35,204 nt of DNA from contig JAOZQF010000003.1 in NCBI GenBank assembly GCA_029932345.1, positions 1-35,204 of the forward strand. The letters run 5' to 3'. Source of the DNA: Desulfuromusa sp. GTDB taxonomy: Bacteria > Desulfobacterota > Desulfuromonadia > Desulfuromonadales > Geopsychrobacteraceae. The notes below the pieces were generated by a model, which made no database searches, was not told the DNA's origin, and saw nothing but the letters and a program-made list of their open reading frames with translations. Shown piece by piece: positions 25,051 through 34,417 of the stretch. The position numbers and the translations under genes were made by a program. Position 1 is the first letter of the stretch. Every line of letters starts with the position of its first letter.

Positions 25051-26664
25051 TCAGGTTGCAGAAACCATCAAGGTGAGCTTTTGACCAGGGCGGAGTATAT
25101 GCCCATGGGAGAGTTCATTCCAGCGACGGATTTGTTCCGTAGCAACATCAAACTGGCGGCCGATATCCCAGAGGGTATCCCCGGGGACAACCTTATAAAT
25201 CAGCTTCCGGGATGGCCCTTTTTTTGTCTCTTTTTTTGCCACAACTCGGACTCCCGGCTTTGAAACTGCAAGAATCTGCCCCGGTTGCAGGATATTGCTC
25301 CAACCCAGTTTATTCCAGACCCGCAACTCTTTTTGGGTCACATTATTACGTCTTGAAATGGACCAGAGGCTGTCACCACTACGGACTTTATAGGTTCTAC
25401 GGCGGCTACGAACATAACTGTCCGCCAATGCGTTGGTTGGAAGGGAGGTAAATCCTTCCCTCAAAGGGAGGATTAAATTATGACCAATCTGTAAAGTGCG
25501 TGGGTTCCTGATTTTGTTCAGTGCGATGATATCATTGACACGAATTTTATATTTTCGTGCAATAACCTGGAGCGTATCACCCGATTTGATCTGGTGGCGG
25601 TGGTAACGAGCTCTCTGATTCTTTGGTAGCTGCGCATAAAGGGACCTGACTTTCCCGGCATAACCAAAGGGAACTTTTAACTGGTAGTTGATAACCCCTG
25701 GAGGGGTACACCAACGTTTCAACTCGGGGTTCAGCTCTTTCAATTGCCGATAACTGATGTCGCAAAATCCGGCGATTATTTCAAGGTCCGTGCTGGTTTC
25801 CAGAGTGACCATCTCGTACTCAAGGGGCTTATCAAATTTCAAATCAGAAAACCCGTAGTCCTCTAAATTTTTTACGATACTGAGAGCGGCCAGAAGCTTT
25901 GGTAGATAGTTTTTGGTTTCATCCCGGAGAACCCGCCCCTCAGTCAGCACCCAGAAATCTTGACTGCCACTCTTTCTCACCGCCTTACGGACTTTACCAC
26001 CACCGGCATTATATGCAGCGACGGCTAAATACCAGTTACCTGAAAAACGTTTGTGCAGATATTTTAAATGTCTGGCGGCGGCGTGTGTCGACCTTTCTAA
26101 ATCGAGACGACCATCCTGCCACCAATCATTCTTCAAATTATACATCCGACCGGTACTCTCAATAAACTGCCATGGACCGGCGGCATGGGCCCAACTATAG
26201 GCATGAAGATTAAATCCTGATTCGATCATTGCCAGATAGGCCAGATCAAGAGGGATTCCTTCGTCAGCGAACACCATCTGAATTTTCGGAACATAGCGTC
26301 CAGCACGTTCGAGCCACCGACCAAACATTTTTTTGCTTGAACCGGTATAACGCTTAATCAATTTATCAATCCGGATGTTTTCACTTAAAGGGAAGTCGCC
26401 ATAATAGGGGAGCTTAAAGTCCCGTTGTAGATATGCTGAAATTGGTTCTGGCAGGGGTTGAGATCCGGGCAGGTCAAGTTCCAGTTTGTCGGGTTCGGCT
26501 TCTTTCTCAACAACCACAGTTAATATTTGAGATGGCTGTTTATCTTCAGTTGAACTGATAGACGTCGGGAGAGATTCATTTTGCGGGAGAACAGCCGTCG
26601 GCTGTAGTGCGGAATGGCACCCGAAAAGAAGAACAACCAAAAGCAGTGAAATATTTTTAAACAT
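25051..26664 (-). CDS. MltD-like membrane-bound lytic transglycosylase with three LysM domains
   Basis: A 537-residue lipoprotein that cleaves peptidoglycan glycan strands. The signal peptide ends in the lipobox LLFGC. The SLT (family 1E, MltD-type) domain has catalytic Glu148 in MIESGFNLHAYSWAHAAGPWQF (two adjoining motifs, ESGFN and AxGxWQF) and the closing AYNAGGGKV. Three LysM peptidoglycan-binding repeats follow, starting near residues 355, 423 and 490, each with a SGDTL- or PGDTL-type opening. ATG at 26664 has GAGGG upstream and opens on the signal peptide; an ATG at 26751 would bury it. It lies downstream of hflX on the same strand. Confidence 0.93.
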   Translation of the reverse strand: MFKNISLLLVVLLFGCHSALQPTAVLPQNESLPTSISSTEDKQPSQILTVVVEKEAEPDKLELDLPGSQPLPEPISAYLQRDFKLPYYGDFPLSENIRIDKLIKRYTGSSKKMFGRWLERAGRYVPKIQMVFADEGIPLDLAYLAMIESGFNLHAYSWAHAAGPWQFIESTGRMYNLKNDWWQDGRLDLERSTHAAARHLKYLHKRFSGNWYLAVAAYNAGGGKVRKAVRKSGSQDFWVLTEGRVLRDETKNYLPKLLAALSIVKNLEDYGFSDLKFDKPLEYEMVTLETSTDLEIIAGFCDISYRQLKELNPELKRWCTPPGVINYQLKVPFGYAGKVRSLYAQLPKNQRARYHRHQIKSGDTLQVIARKYKIRVNDIIALNKIRNPRTLQIGHNLILPLREGFTSLPTNALADSYVRSRRRTYKVRSGDSLWSISRRNNVTQKELRVWNKLGWSNILQPGQILAVSKPGVRVVAKKETKKGPSRKLIYKVVPGDTLWDIGRQFDVATEQIRRWNELSHGHILRPGQKLTLMVSAT

Positions 26665-26755
26665 TGACCCTCTCAGGATTGTCACACCGACAGAAGTATT
26701 AGCAATAATTAACGACAGGTTAATAAATATCATACTCAAAGTCAAGTTCAACGAC

Positions 26756-28393
26756 TTAAAACAACGAATCTTCCTCTTCCGGCCAAAAGCGTTGCTGCAT
26801 ACTGTCTAATAATGGTCCGAAACTATCCCTCTTTAAAGCTGAAACAGCGACAGCATCATAACGTCGACAGATGTGAACAAGATCCTCAACGGGAACCTTG
26901 TCAATTTTATTAAAAACCAGCAGTCGCTGTTGAGTCCCCAGGTTCAGACCATCCAGTATTTTATCAACGGATTTGATCTGTTCATCAAAGCGTGGATTTG
27001 ACAAGTCAACCAGATGCAATAACAAATCAGCATCCTCCAGCTCTTCCAATGTTGCCTTGAAAGCACCGATGAGACTGCTGGGGAGATCACGAATAAAACC
27101 AACTGTATCAGTAATGATCACTTCCCGGTCCAAGGGGAAACGGAGACGCCTGGTTGCCGTATCCAAAGTCGCGAAAAGGAGGTTTTCAGTGAGAACATCA
27201 CTTTGTGTCAGCGCATTCAATAAAGTTGACTTTCCGGCATTGGTGTAGCCAACGATAGAGATAATCGGCAGCCCTGCCCGAATTCTTTTCTGCCGCCTTT
27301 GGACTCGACCACGACCGAGAGAGTCGAGCTGTTTCTCCAGGCGACGAATTTTATCACGGATGCGACGCCGGTCAGTTTCCAACTTGGTTTCACCGGGCCC
27401 CCGCCCCCCGATGCCACCCATCAGACGGGACATGGCCGTCCCCTTCCCGGATAAACGGGGAAGAATATATTTAAGTTGTGCCAGTTCAACCTGAACCTTT
27501 CCGTCTCGGGATTGCGCTCGCTTGGCAAAAATGTCCAATATCAGCTGACTTCGATCTATGACTTTCATCTCGGTCATTTCAGAAATCGAGCGGATCTGGT
27601 TCGGCGTCAGATCCTGATCAAATACCAATAAAGTTACACGTTGCTGCAGGGCACGGATGATAATTTCCCGTAGTTTCCCTTCACCGACCAGAAATCTGGG
27701 ATTGAATTTTCGGGGACGCTGAATAACCTGATCGATCACCGTAAGATCAGCGGTTCGAGCCAGCTCCTCAAGTTCAGCCATGGAATCCTCAACCCGTTGC
27801 CGGCTCATCTGCCCAACCGAGATCAGTAATGCCCGCTCCCGGCCATCGGCAAGATCGATCGTCTCAGCAGCAACCCGCTCCATTTCCTGATCGAGAGCAT
27901 CAACAAAAGCAGAGAAATCGAGATTAAAACGGTAAAAATTGTCGAATTCAACTGTTTCAATCTGTGTTTTACTACGGGTTGGCAGGAGATGTGCGTAAGA
28001 AAAAAGGGTTGGCAAGCCATCCTCGCCAACACCAATAACCGCCATGACATCCAGGCGCAACAGTTCCAGGTCGGTTAAATCATCACGACTCAGAGGCTCT
28101 GACTTTAAGTGAGTGTGGACACAACGCAGCCCCCGCAACCCGCTCCGCCCCAAACTATATTTAGAAAGATCAGGTATTTCAATTTCACGATCGTTACCAA
28201 CAATAACAAATTGAACCGTCCCGGATCGATCAATGATCAAACCAATCTGGCGTTTCAACTCGCTTGACAGTTCCGTCAAATAGCGAGCTAATTCTGTAGA
28301 AATCAGCTCATTGGCTGGAATTTTACGGCGATAAATCCGTTCCAGAGCTTTGATTTGGCTCGCTTTTAGCCCGCCAGTTTTTCCTTCGATCAT
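26756..28393 (-). CDS. hflX: Ribosome-associated GTPase HflX (long form)
   Basis: A 545-residue GTPase that splits stalled ribosomes. The HflX core starts near 200 (PRFLVGEGKL, GGRGPGETKLETDRR), and the G domain has G1 GYTNAGKST (about 379-387), G3 DTVGF and G4 NKID. E. coli HflX has 426 residues; this long form adds about 120 at the front, common in deltaproteobacteria and clostridia. In that extension H93-T-H95, six residues, S102-x2-D105 closely resembles the JAMM/RadC metal motif (HxH-x7-S-x2-D). A fabI terminator lies only 27 bases upstream, so hflX may rely on readthrough. Its stop is 91 bases before the transglycosylase gene. Confidence 0.95.
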   Translation of the reverse strand: MIEGKTGGLKASQIKALERIYRRKIPANELISTELARYLTELSSELKRQIGLIIDRSGTVQFVIVGNDREIEIPDLSKYSLGRSGLRGLRCVHTHLKSEPLSRDDLTDLELLRLDVMAVIGVGEDGLPTLFSYAHLLPTRSKTQIETVEFDNFYRFNLDFSAFVDALDQEMERVAAETIDLADGRERALLISVGQMSRQRVEDSMAELEELARTADLTVIDQVIQRPRKFNPRFLVGEGKLREIIIRALQQRVTLLVFDQDLTPNQIRSISEMTEMKVIDRSQLILDIFAKRAQSRDGKVQVELAQLKYILPRLSGKGTAMSRLMGGIGGRGPGETKLETDRRRIRDKIRRLEKQLDSLGRGRVQRRQKRIRAGLPIISIVGYTNAGKSTLLNALTQSDVLTENLLFATLDTATRRLRFPLDREVIITDTVGFIRDLPSSLIGAFKATLEELEDADLLLHLVDLSNPRFDEQIKSVDKILDGLNLGTQQRLLVFNKIDKVPVEDLVHICRRYDAVAVSALKRDSFGPLLDSMQQRFWPEEEDSLF

Positions 28394-28420
28394 TTTTTAA
28401 TATCCGGAGGATTACATAGA

Positions 28421-28455
28421 AAAAGGGGACATGTCATCACCACGTGTCCCCTTTT
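28421..28455 (-). terminator. Terminator of fabI
   Basis: AAAAGGGGACATG (28421-28433) pairs with CGTGTCCCCTTTT (28443-28455) through 13 positions with one wobble pair, around a nine-base loop. On the minus strand it is followed by a five-T run, about 60 bases after the fabI stop. Confidence 0.88.
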
Positions 28456-28513
28456 CCACAGAAAATAAAAATCACGGAGATACACAACAGCGGTCGCCAT
28501 CCCCAGTTATTGT

Positions 28514-29281
28514 TTAGCCAGCAGCGATATTAAAGCCGCCATCAACATAATGAACTTCCCCGGTGACCCCGGAAGCAAGGTCAGACAACAGGTAGAGAGT
28601 AGCCTTACCAACTTCCTCCTGACTAACCAGACGCTTCAGTGGTGCGCGTTCTACTGCCACGCTGAGTTTTTTCTTAAAATCGGCAATTCCGGCAGCAGCC
28701 AAAGTTCTGATCGGGCCAGCGGAAACAGCATTGACCCGGATCCCCTGCTCACCCAGCTCTGCAGCCAGATAACGGACCGAAGATTCCAACGCAGCCTTGG
28801 CAACCCCCATAACATTATAGGCAGGAACGGTACGAACTGAGCCAAGGTAAGTCATAGTAACAATGCTACCACCTTTACGCAGAACCGGCAGAGCACAACG
28901 GGTCATGGAAACCAGGGAATAAGCACTGACGTCCAGAGCCAAACGAAAACCATCTCGGCTGGTTTGACTGAAAGGACGCTTTAAATCTTCACGATTAGCA
29001 AAAGCGATGGCATGAACAACAAAATCAATTTCACCCCACTGTTTTTCCAGTTCACTGAAAACCGCCACCATTTCATCTTCATTCTGCACATCACAAGGGA
29101 GAATAATAGTGGAGTCAAGGCTTTCAGCCAAAGGCCGTACCCGCCGCTCTAATGGTTCATTCAAATAAGTAAATGCCAGTTCAGCACCTGCGGCACGCAG
29201 TTGCTGAGCGACCCCCCAAGCAATACTCTTATCGTTTGCAACGCCAAAAATAATCCCTTTTTTCCCACTCATCAATCCCAT
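28514..29281 (-). CDS. fabI: Enoyl-ACP reductase (NADH), FabI
   Basis: A 255-residue short-chain dehydrogenase-type enzyme that completes each round of fatty acid elongation by reducing trans-2-enoyl-ACP. The N-terminal GVANDKSIAWG motif binds NADH. The catalytic Tyr155 and Lys162 lie in YNVMGVAKAALE, six residues apart as in FabI, and Tyr145 precedes them. Length and motifs fit the classical triclosan-target FabI. AAGGAGAT is ten bases before ATG at 29281; a second ATG three codons later would be too far. It is divergent from leuC, with the promoter region between them. Confidence 0.96.
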   Translation of the reverse strand: MGLMSGKKGIIFGVANDKSIAWGVAQQLRAAGAELAFTYLNEPLERRVRPLAESLDSTIILPCDVQNEDEMVAVFSELEKQWGEIDFVVHAIAFANREDLKRPFSQTSRDGFRLALDVSAYSLVSMTRCALPVLRKGGSIVTMTYLGSVRTVPAYNVMGVAKAALESSVRYLAAELGEQGIRVNAVSAGPIRTLAAAGIADFKKKLSVAVERAPLKRLVSQEEVGKATLYLLSDLASGVTGEVHYVDGGFNIAAG

Positions 29282-29305
29282 GATTTACTATCTCCTTGAT
29301 CAAGA

Positions 29306-29333
29306 ATTTTAAATTTAAGGCTCTTTTTAACAA
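29306..29333 (-). promoter_or_regulatory. fabI: Possible fabI promoter
   Basis: On the minus strand TTGTTA (complement of 29328-29333), 16 bases, then TAAAAT (complement of 29306-29311). A palindrome TTAAATTTAA lies next to the -10, where a fatty-acid regulator might bind. The plus-strand leuC promoter in the rest of 29334-29470 could not be fixed. Confidence 0.4.
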
Positions 29334-29470
29334 AAGTGTGGTTGGAAGGCAAGTACGTTGAGGGACTGAGAATCTATATATCGTCCCGGAACACTCTAAG
29401 AAAACCATTTTAACCACGACACAACCACAGCGTTTATCCTACAATACCCTGACAATAACAGGAGGAAGCA

Positions 29471-30880
29471 ATGCGCCAAACACTTTACGATAAACTCTGG
29501 GATAGTCACGTGGTCAGTCAGGAGACAGATGGCACCTGCCTGCTTTATATTGACCGGCAACTCCTGCATGAGGTGACTTCACCACAAGCCTTTGCAGGGC
29601 TACGCCTTGCCGGGCGCAAACCCTGGCGAGTGAGTGCGAACCTGGCAGTTCCAGATCACAATGTACCAACAGATAATCGCGCTGCCGGTATCACTGACCC
29701 AATTTCTCGACTGCAGGTAGAAACTCTGGGGGACAACTGTGCTGAGTACGGAATCACCGAATTCGGCATGAATGATCCACGCCAAGGGATTGTTCACGTC
29801 ATCGGAGCCGAACAGGGGGCAACCCTCCCCGGGATGACTATCGTCTGTGGCGATTCCCACACGGCAACTCATGGCGCTTTTGGTGCACTGGCGTTTGGTA
29901 TTGGCACCTCGGAAGTTGAACATGTCCTGGCAACACAATGTCTGATCCAGAAAAAATCAAAAACATTATTAATTGAGATTAACGGTGAGCTCCCGGCAGG
30001 GGTGACCGCCAAAGATATTGTTCTTGCCATCATCGGTCGAATCGGTACCGCAGGAGGAACCGGCTATACCATCGAATTTGGTGGTTCTACGATACGCAAC
30101 CTCTCGATGGAAGGACGTATGACGATCTGTAATATGTCCATCGAAGCCGGGGCACGTGCAGGGATCATCGCCGTTGACCAGACCACCATCGATTATGTTA
30201 AAGGACGACCTTTTGCCCCCACAGGTAAACTCTGGGAGCAGGCGGTGGAAAGCTGGCAGCAGTTACACAGCGACCCCGATGCAGAGTTTGACCAAGTAGT
30301 AACAATTGATGCTTGCAACCTGCAACCTCAGGTCACCTGGGGAACATCACCGGAGATGGTTGTCACAATTGATGGGAAAGTTCCCGACCCAGCGGCAGAA
30401 TCTGACAAAATTAAACGTGAAGGGATTCAGGGTGCGCTTAACTATATGGGACTGACTCCTGGAACCCCGATGGTTGAAATTCAGCTCGATAAAATATTCA
30501 TCGGCTCCTGTACCAATGGGCGAATTGAAGATTTACGTGCAGCAGCGGCTGTTGCCAAAGGGAGAAAACTGGCGCAGAACATCAAGCTGGCGCTGGTCGT
30601 CCCCGGGTCAGGTCCGGTTAAACAACAGGCGGAGACGGAAGGTCTGGATAAGATTTTTATTGCAGCTGGTTTTGAATGGCGTGAACCGGGCTGTTCCATG
30701 TGTCTGGCGATGAATGACGATCGACTTGCACCAGAGGAACGCTGTGCCTCAACATCGAATCGTAATTTCGAAGGACGCCAAGGTCAGGGTGGCCGGACTC
30801 ATTTAGTCAGTCCTGCAATGGCTGCAGCGGCGGCTGTCACCGGCCATTTCATCGACATTCGACAGTTGGAGAAAATATAA
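29471..30880 (+). CDS. leuC: 3-isopropylmalate dehydratase large subunit
   Basis: A 469-residue aconitase-family subunit that, with LeuD, isomerises 2- to 3-isopropylmalate in leucine synthesis. The [4Fe-4S] cluster ligands are Cys347 (FIGSCTNG), Cys408 and Cys411 (PGCSMC). [22 protein letters not shown] is present as two adjacent family blocks ([17 protein letters not shown]). The length and motifs match the ~466-residue bacterial LeuC of E. coli, not the shorter ~420-residue archaeal-type enzyme frequent in Geobacter. AGGAGG lies seven bases upstream. leuB and leuA are not adjacent. Confidence 0.97.
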   Translation: MRQTLYDKLWDSHVVSQETDGTCLLYIDRQLLHEVTSPQAFAGLRLAGRKPWRVSANLAVPDHNVPTDNRAAGITDPISRLQVETLGDNCAEYGITEFGMNDPRQGIVHVIGAEQGATLPGMTIVCGDSHTATHGAFGALAFGIGTSEVEHVLATQCLIQKKSKTLLIEINGELPAGVTAKDIVLAIIGRIGTAGGTGYTIEFGGSTIRNLSMEGRMTICNMSIEAGARAGIIAVDQTTIDYVKGRPFAPTGKLWEQAVESWQQLHSDPDAEFDQVVTIDACNLQPQVTWGTSPEMVVTIDGKVPDPAAESDKIKREGIQGALNYMGLTPGTPMVEIQLDKIFIGSCTNGRIEDLRAAAAVAKGRKLAQNIKLALVVPGSGPVKQQAETEGLDKIFIAAGFEWREPGCSMCLAMNDDRLAPEERCASTSNRNFEGRQGQGGRTHLVSPAMAAAAAVTGHFIDIRQLEKI

Positions 30881-31518
30881 TGGAAAAATTTACTACCTTC
30901 ACTGGAGTGGTTGCCCCGCTCGACCGTGCCAACATCGATACTGATGCGATTATTCCGAAACAATTCTTGAAATCAATTAAACGCACCGGATTCGGTCCCT
31001 ATCTGTTTGATGAATGGCGCTATCTGGATCATGGCGAGCCGGGGATGGATTGCAGTAATCGTCCCCTGAACCAGGACTTTGTTCTCAATCAACAACGTTA
31101 TTTAGGTACACAGATCCTGTTGAGCAGAGACAACTTCGGCTGTGGATCTTCCCGCGAACATGCCCCCTGGGCACTGCTCGATTTTGGCATCAAAGTGTTA
31201 ATTGCCCCAAGCTTTGCCGATATTTTTCATAACAACTGCTTCAAAAATGGGATTTTACCGATTGTTTTGAGTAACAAACAGGTAGACCAACTGTTTGTTG
31301 AGGTTGACCGAACACCCGGTTACCAGATTGAAGTTAATCTCGCCGAGCAAACTTTATCAACCCCTGCGGGAGAAATTCTCCGCTTCGAAGTGGACTCTTT
31401 CCGCAAACTGTCTCTGCTCAATGGGCTGGATGATATTGGCTTGACCCTGGAAAAGCTGGACCAAATTCGTAGCTATGAGAGACAACAACAACAGAAAACA
31501 CCGTGGTTATTTACTTAA
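30880..31518 (+). CDS. leuD: 3-isopropylmalate dehydratase small subunit
   Basis: A 212-residue swivel-domain subunit. [14 protein letters not shown] at the start and [13 protein letters not shown] in the middle are the conserved substrate-binding blocks; [12 protein letters not shown] follows. The size matches E. coli-type LeuD (about 201), again longer than the ~165-residue archaeal type. The start overlaps the leuC stop by one base (TAATG), with GGAG upstream, so the subunits are made in step. No terminator is evident in the 73 bases before the convergent DtxR gene. Confidence 0.97.
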   Translation: MEKFTTFTGVVAPLDRANIDTDAIIPKQFLKSIKRTGFGPYLFDEWRYLDHGEPGMDCSNRPLNQDFVLNQQRYLGTQILLSRDNFGCGSSREHAPWALLDFGIKVLIAPSFADIFHNNCFKNGILPIVLSNKQVDQLFVEVDRTPGYQIEVNLAEQTLSTPAGEILRFEVDSFRKLSLLNGLDDIGLTLEKLDQIRSYERQQQQKTPWLFT

Positions 31519-31591
31519 ATAAGGGGACGAGTATAGAAGAACTTCTCCCGCGATTAAACCAGGTCAAAAAGACTATCTTATATATTGGTGC

Positions 31592-32251
31592 TTATTTCAC
31601 CGGGCGACGGATATGAATCTCCCTCGCTAACATATCATCAACCGCAAACTGCGAATGTCCCACTTTAAAGATATAACTGGGAAATTTTTGCATCAGGGTG
31701 ACCTGGCTCCCCGGTAAAACCCCCATACTCATCAACTTCTGCATTTTCTTATCATCACTCGCTGCTAAATAGGCGATTTCTCCCGATTCACCAGACTTCA
31801 ACTCAGTGAGGGCGACAATTCCCGGTTCACCCTGTTGTCTGGCCACAATACAACACTCTCCCGGTGGGATTGGATTGCCATGGGGGCAGGTAGTGGGGTG
31901 ATTCAATAAAGTACAGAGTTTGGTATCAACTCCCTGCCGCAGCAAATGTTCAAATTCACAAGCTTGATCATTCCCTTCATCACCGGCAATCCCGAGGATA
32001 TCCATAGTGAGACGCTCGGCCAGACGGTGCCTGCGGACGGTCATCTGTGCTTCAGGTCGACCCTCTTTCCGCAGATGAACCCGGTCGCCACGAAGTTCGA
32101 CATAAGCTCGTTGCACCAGTTCCAACAGTTGCGGTGAATCGTTTTCAACCTTCAGGGAGGTTAACAGGCAGCCGACATTATCCCCTTCAACCGTCATCAC
32201 CCAAAGTGATTCCAAAATTTCTTCTGCTTCTTCAGATAATCTTTCCATCAT
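31592..32251 (-). CDS. DtxR-family metal-dependent repressor fused to a FeoA domain
   Basis: A 219-residue regulator. Residues 1-65 form the winged-helix DNA-binding part, 70-135 the metal-binding and dimerisation domain (RRHRLAERL, ACEFEH, CPHGNPIPPG), and 144-215 an SH3-like FeoA domain (ALTELKSGESGEIAYL, LMSMGVLPGSQVTL). It probably represses iron uptake when Fe(II) is plentiful; the FeoA part may sense or contact FeoB. Two extra Cys follow CPHGNPIPPG (ECC), which could modify metal binding. GAGGG supports ATG at 32251. It overlaps the small Cys-rich gene by 20 bases and ends the feo operon, with no separate feoA gene in the window. Confidence 0.92.
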   Translation of the reverse strand: MMERLSEEAEEILESLWVMTVEGDNVGCLLTSLKVENDSPQLLELVQRAYVELRGDRVHLRKEGRPEAQMTVRRHRLAERLTMDILGIAGDEGNDQACEFEHLLRQGVDTKLCTLLNHPTTCPHGNPIPPGECCIVARQQGEPGIVALTELKSGESGEIAYLAASDDKKMQKLMSMGVLPGSQVTLMQKFPSYIFKVGHSQFAVDDMLAREIHIRRPVK

Positions 32252-32429
32252 GAGCGACCCTCTTCTTTTTTAAAAAACGGCTCAACAATTTACTCGGTGC
32301 CGGGTTTGCATAACCACAATAGGGGCAATGGACTTTATGACACCCCCCCAGGCAAGCGCCACAACTCTTTCCACCTGCGGGAGCACCCACTATTTCATCT
32401 ATCTCCTTATGACAAAATCCACAGTTCAC
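32232..32429 (-). CDS. Small Cys-rich protein of the feo operon
   Basis: A 65-residue protein with seven cysteines arranged as CGFC (3,6), CGAC (23,26), C30 and CPYC (35,38), with His7, His31 and His34 between, followed by a basic tail (SRFLKKKRVAHDGK). The pattern fits two zinc ribbons or an iron-sulfur site. I chose GTG at 32429, which overlaps the feoB stop (GTGA); a TTG at 32438 is an alternative. It overlaps both neighbours, so it should be translated with FeoB. Its position recalls FeoC or the FeoB-associated Cys-rich proteins, but I cannot assign it to either. Confidence 0.8.
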   Translation of the reverse strand: MNCGFCHKEIDEIVGAPAGGKSCGACLGGCHKVHCPYCGYANPAPSKLLSRFLKKKRVAHDGKII

Positions 32430-34384
32430 GCCAGCCAACCGGTAGCAAGGAGAAATTTATTAAGAAACCAGCCGGAAGAAAACGCCAGAACCGTCACAAA
32501 AATAAAAATTGTCAGAGCAACCTTGATGCCACGCTCTTTAATCATCACTAGAAACTGGGCAACACAAGGGACAAACAGGGTCAATGTTACGGCTGATACG
32601 GTCAACTGAGTTGCATTTAAAATCCCGGAGGACTGTAAATCATAGAGTCCCGCAGCACCAAAATCACGGCGAAAAAAACCAAATACAAATGCGGTCGTCA
32701 CTTCAACTGGCAAACCAATGGCGGCAACCACAGGACTGAAAGCATCGATCACTGTTTCCAGAGTTCCGGTCATTTTACCCGCCCAAAGAACCACCGATGC
32801 GAATAAAAATAGCGGCAGTATTTCGACAAAATAACTCTGCATCCGGGTCAATGTTTTCACCATGACATTACGTAACTGTGGCATTCTTAAAGGGGGAATT
32901 TCCATATAAAAAATCGGACTCTCCCCTGGTAATATCTTTGATGCTAAAAACCCAATCAGGAGAAAAACCAGTAATAAAAAAACCGTCCAGACCGCCAATG
33001 CATTGGGTTCTGCCGACAATAAGCCTAAAATAACCCCCAGCTGTGCACTGCAGGGGATAGCCAATGCCAGCAACATTGTTGCAATAATCCGTTCCCGTTT
33101 TGTTTCGAGTGTCCGGGTCACCAGTGTCGCCATGGTGTCACAACCAAACCCGAGAACCATCGGGATAACCGCCCGCCCTGACAAACCAATTTTTTTAAAC
33201 AATCGGTCAACCAGCAGTGCCAGCCGTGGGAAATAACCGGTATCCTCTAAAAGAGAAAAAACCAGAAAAAAAGTTCCAACGATCGGCAGAACCAATGCCA
33301 CCGCATAGCGAATCCCCAGGGTCCAAATACCGTACTCTCCCGCGATCAGTTCAAACAACCAATGTGCGGTCAGATATTTTTCAGAAAAATGGACAACTGG
33401 TGGGTTGATATAAGTTTCAAAAAGATTGCCCTCAAGAAAATCAACCAATGTTCCGGCACCAAATCCACCGACAAATTGATAGAGGCCAAAATAGACAACA
33501 AGGATTAAAATTGGTGCTCCCGTAAGGGGGTTCATCATCCAGCGTGAAAGCTTTTCTGAAAAAGGCTCGGTCTCGTTAATGGTCTGCGTCACAACATCTT
33601 TAAGCATCTGTTTACAAATTTTTCGCCGCTCTAAACTGATTTGCAAATGTAAATCGGCACGACGGCGAAAAGAGATCTCTCGGATGACTTTAATCAATTG
33701 TTCATAACCATTGCCGGCTTCTTTTTCAGCAACCAACTCCTGGATATCATCATCTTTCTGCATCAACAGAATACTGGTTGCACGCCGACTGAGACGATAC
33801 TCACCATGGATCAACTGATTTATCTGCAAAATATCCTGTTCCAGGTCATGAGCATAAATAAAAGGGTGATATGGCACCATGGCGTAATCAGAAATGGCCT
33901 GACGTAATTCTTCAAGCCCGACTTTCCGTTTCATCACCGCACCAATCACCGGGATACCAAGCTTTTTCTGTAGCAATTCCAAATCGAGCTGCATCCCCAG
34001 CCGCTTCGCTTCATCAAGAATATTGACTACCAGGATCACCGGCAAACCCGCCTCGATCAACTGCAGAGTCATTGGCAGCATCCGCTCAATGTTTCGAGCA
34101 TCTATCACGTGAACTACAGCATGAGGATCCTCAGTTAAAAGGATCCGCCTGGCAACCCTCTCCTCCTCGGTAATCGGCATCATCGAATACATACCGGGAG
34201 TATCCAGAATTTCATAACGTTGCTCAGCAATCTGACAATGACCCCGGGAAACTTCAACTGAAGTTCCCGGGTAGTTGGATACCGTGGTATAAGCGCCAGT
34301 CAGAGCATTAAAGACGACACTTTTACCGACGTTGGGATTTCCAACCAGGATAACTTTAGGGGGTGATATTTGCTGAGCAGACAT
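32426..34384 (-). CDS. feoB: Ferrous iron transporter FeoB
   Basis: A 652-residue inner-membrane Fe(II) transporter with an N-terminal GTPase domain. G1 is GNPNVGKS (15-22), G2 the Thr of NYPGT (41), G3 DTPG (61-64) and G4 the variant NILD (121-124). A helical linker (about 160-270) precedes the membrane part with two Gate motifs (GFGCDTMATLVTRTLE and VPCVAQFLVMIKERG). The core Cys is in IPCSAQLGV. It is shorter than E. coli FeoB (773). The start at 34384 has AAGG eleven bases upstream. A partial Fur-box-like TGAGAAT lies at 34409-34415, next to the inverted-repeat element. Confidence 0.95.
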   Translation of the reverse strand: MSAQQISPPKVILVGNPNVGKSVVFNALTGAYTTVSNYPGTSVEVSRGHCQIAEQRYEILDTPGMYSMMPITEEERVARRILLTEDPHAVVHVIDARNIERMLPMTLQLIEAGLPVILVVNILDEAKRLGMQLDLELLQKKLGIPVIGAVMKRKVGLEELRQAISDYAMVPYHPFIYAHDLEQDILQINQLIHGEYRLSRRATSILLMQKDDDIQELVAEKEAGNGYEQLIKVIREISFRRRADLHLQISLERRKICKQMLKDVVTQTINETEPFSEKLSRWMMNPLTGAPILILVVYFGLYQFVGGFGAGTLVDFLEGNLFETYINPPVVHFSEKYLTAHWLFELIAGEYGIWTLGIRYAVALVLPIVGTFFLVFSLLEDTGYFPRLALLVDRLFKKIGLSGRAVIPMVLGFGCDTMATLVTRTLETKRERIIATMLLALAIPCSAQLGVILGLLSAEPNALAVWTVFLLLVFLLIGFLASKILPGESPIFYMEIPPLRMPQLRNVMVKTLTRMQSYFVEILPLFLFASVVLWAGKMTGTLETVIDAFSPVVAAIGLPVEVTTAFVFGFFRRDFGAAGLYDLQSSGILNATQLTVSAVTLTLFVPCVAQFLVMIKERGIKVALTIFIFVTVLAFSSGWFLNKFLLATGWLA

Positions 34385-34417
34385 AAAACTGTAAACCTTC
34401 TAACAACAATGAGAATT

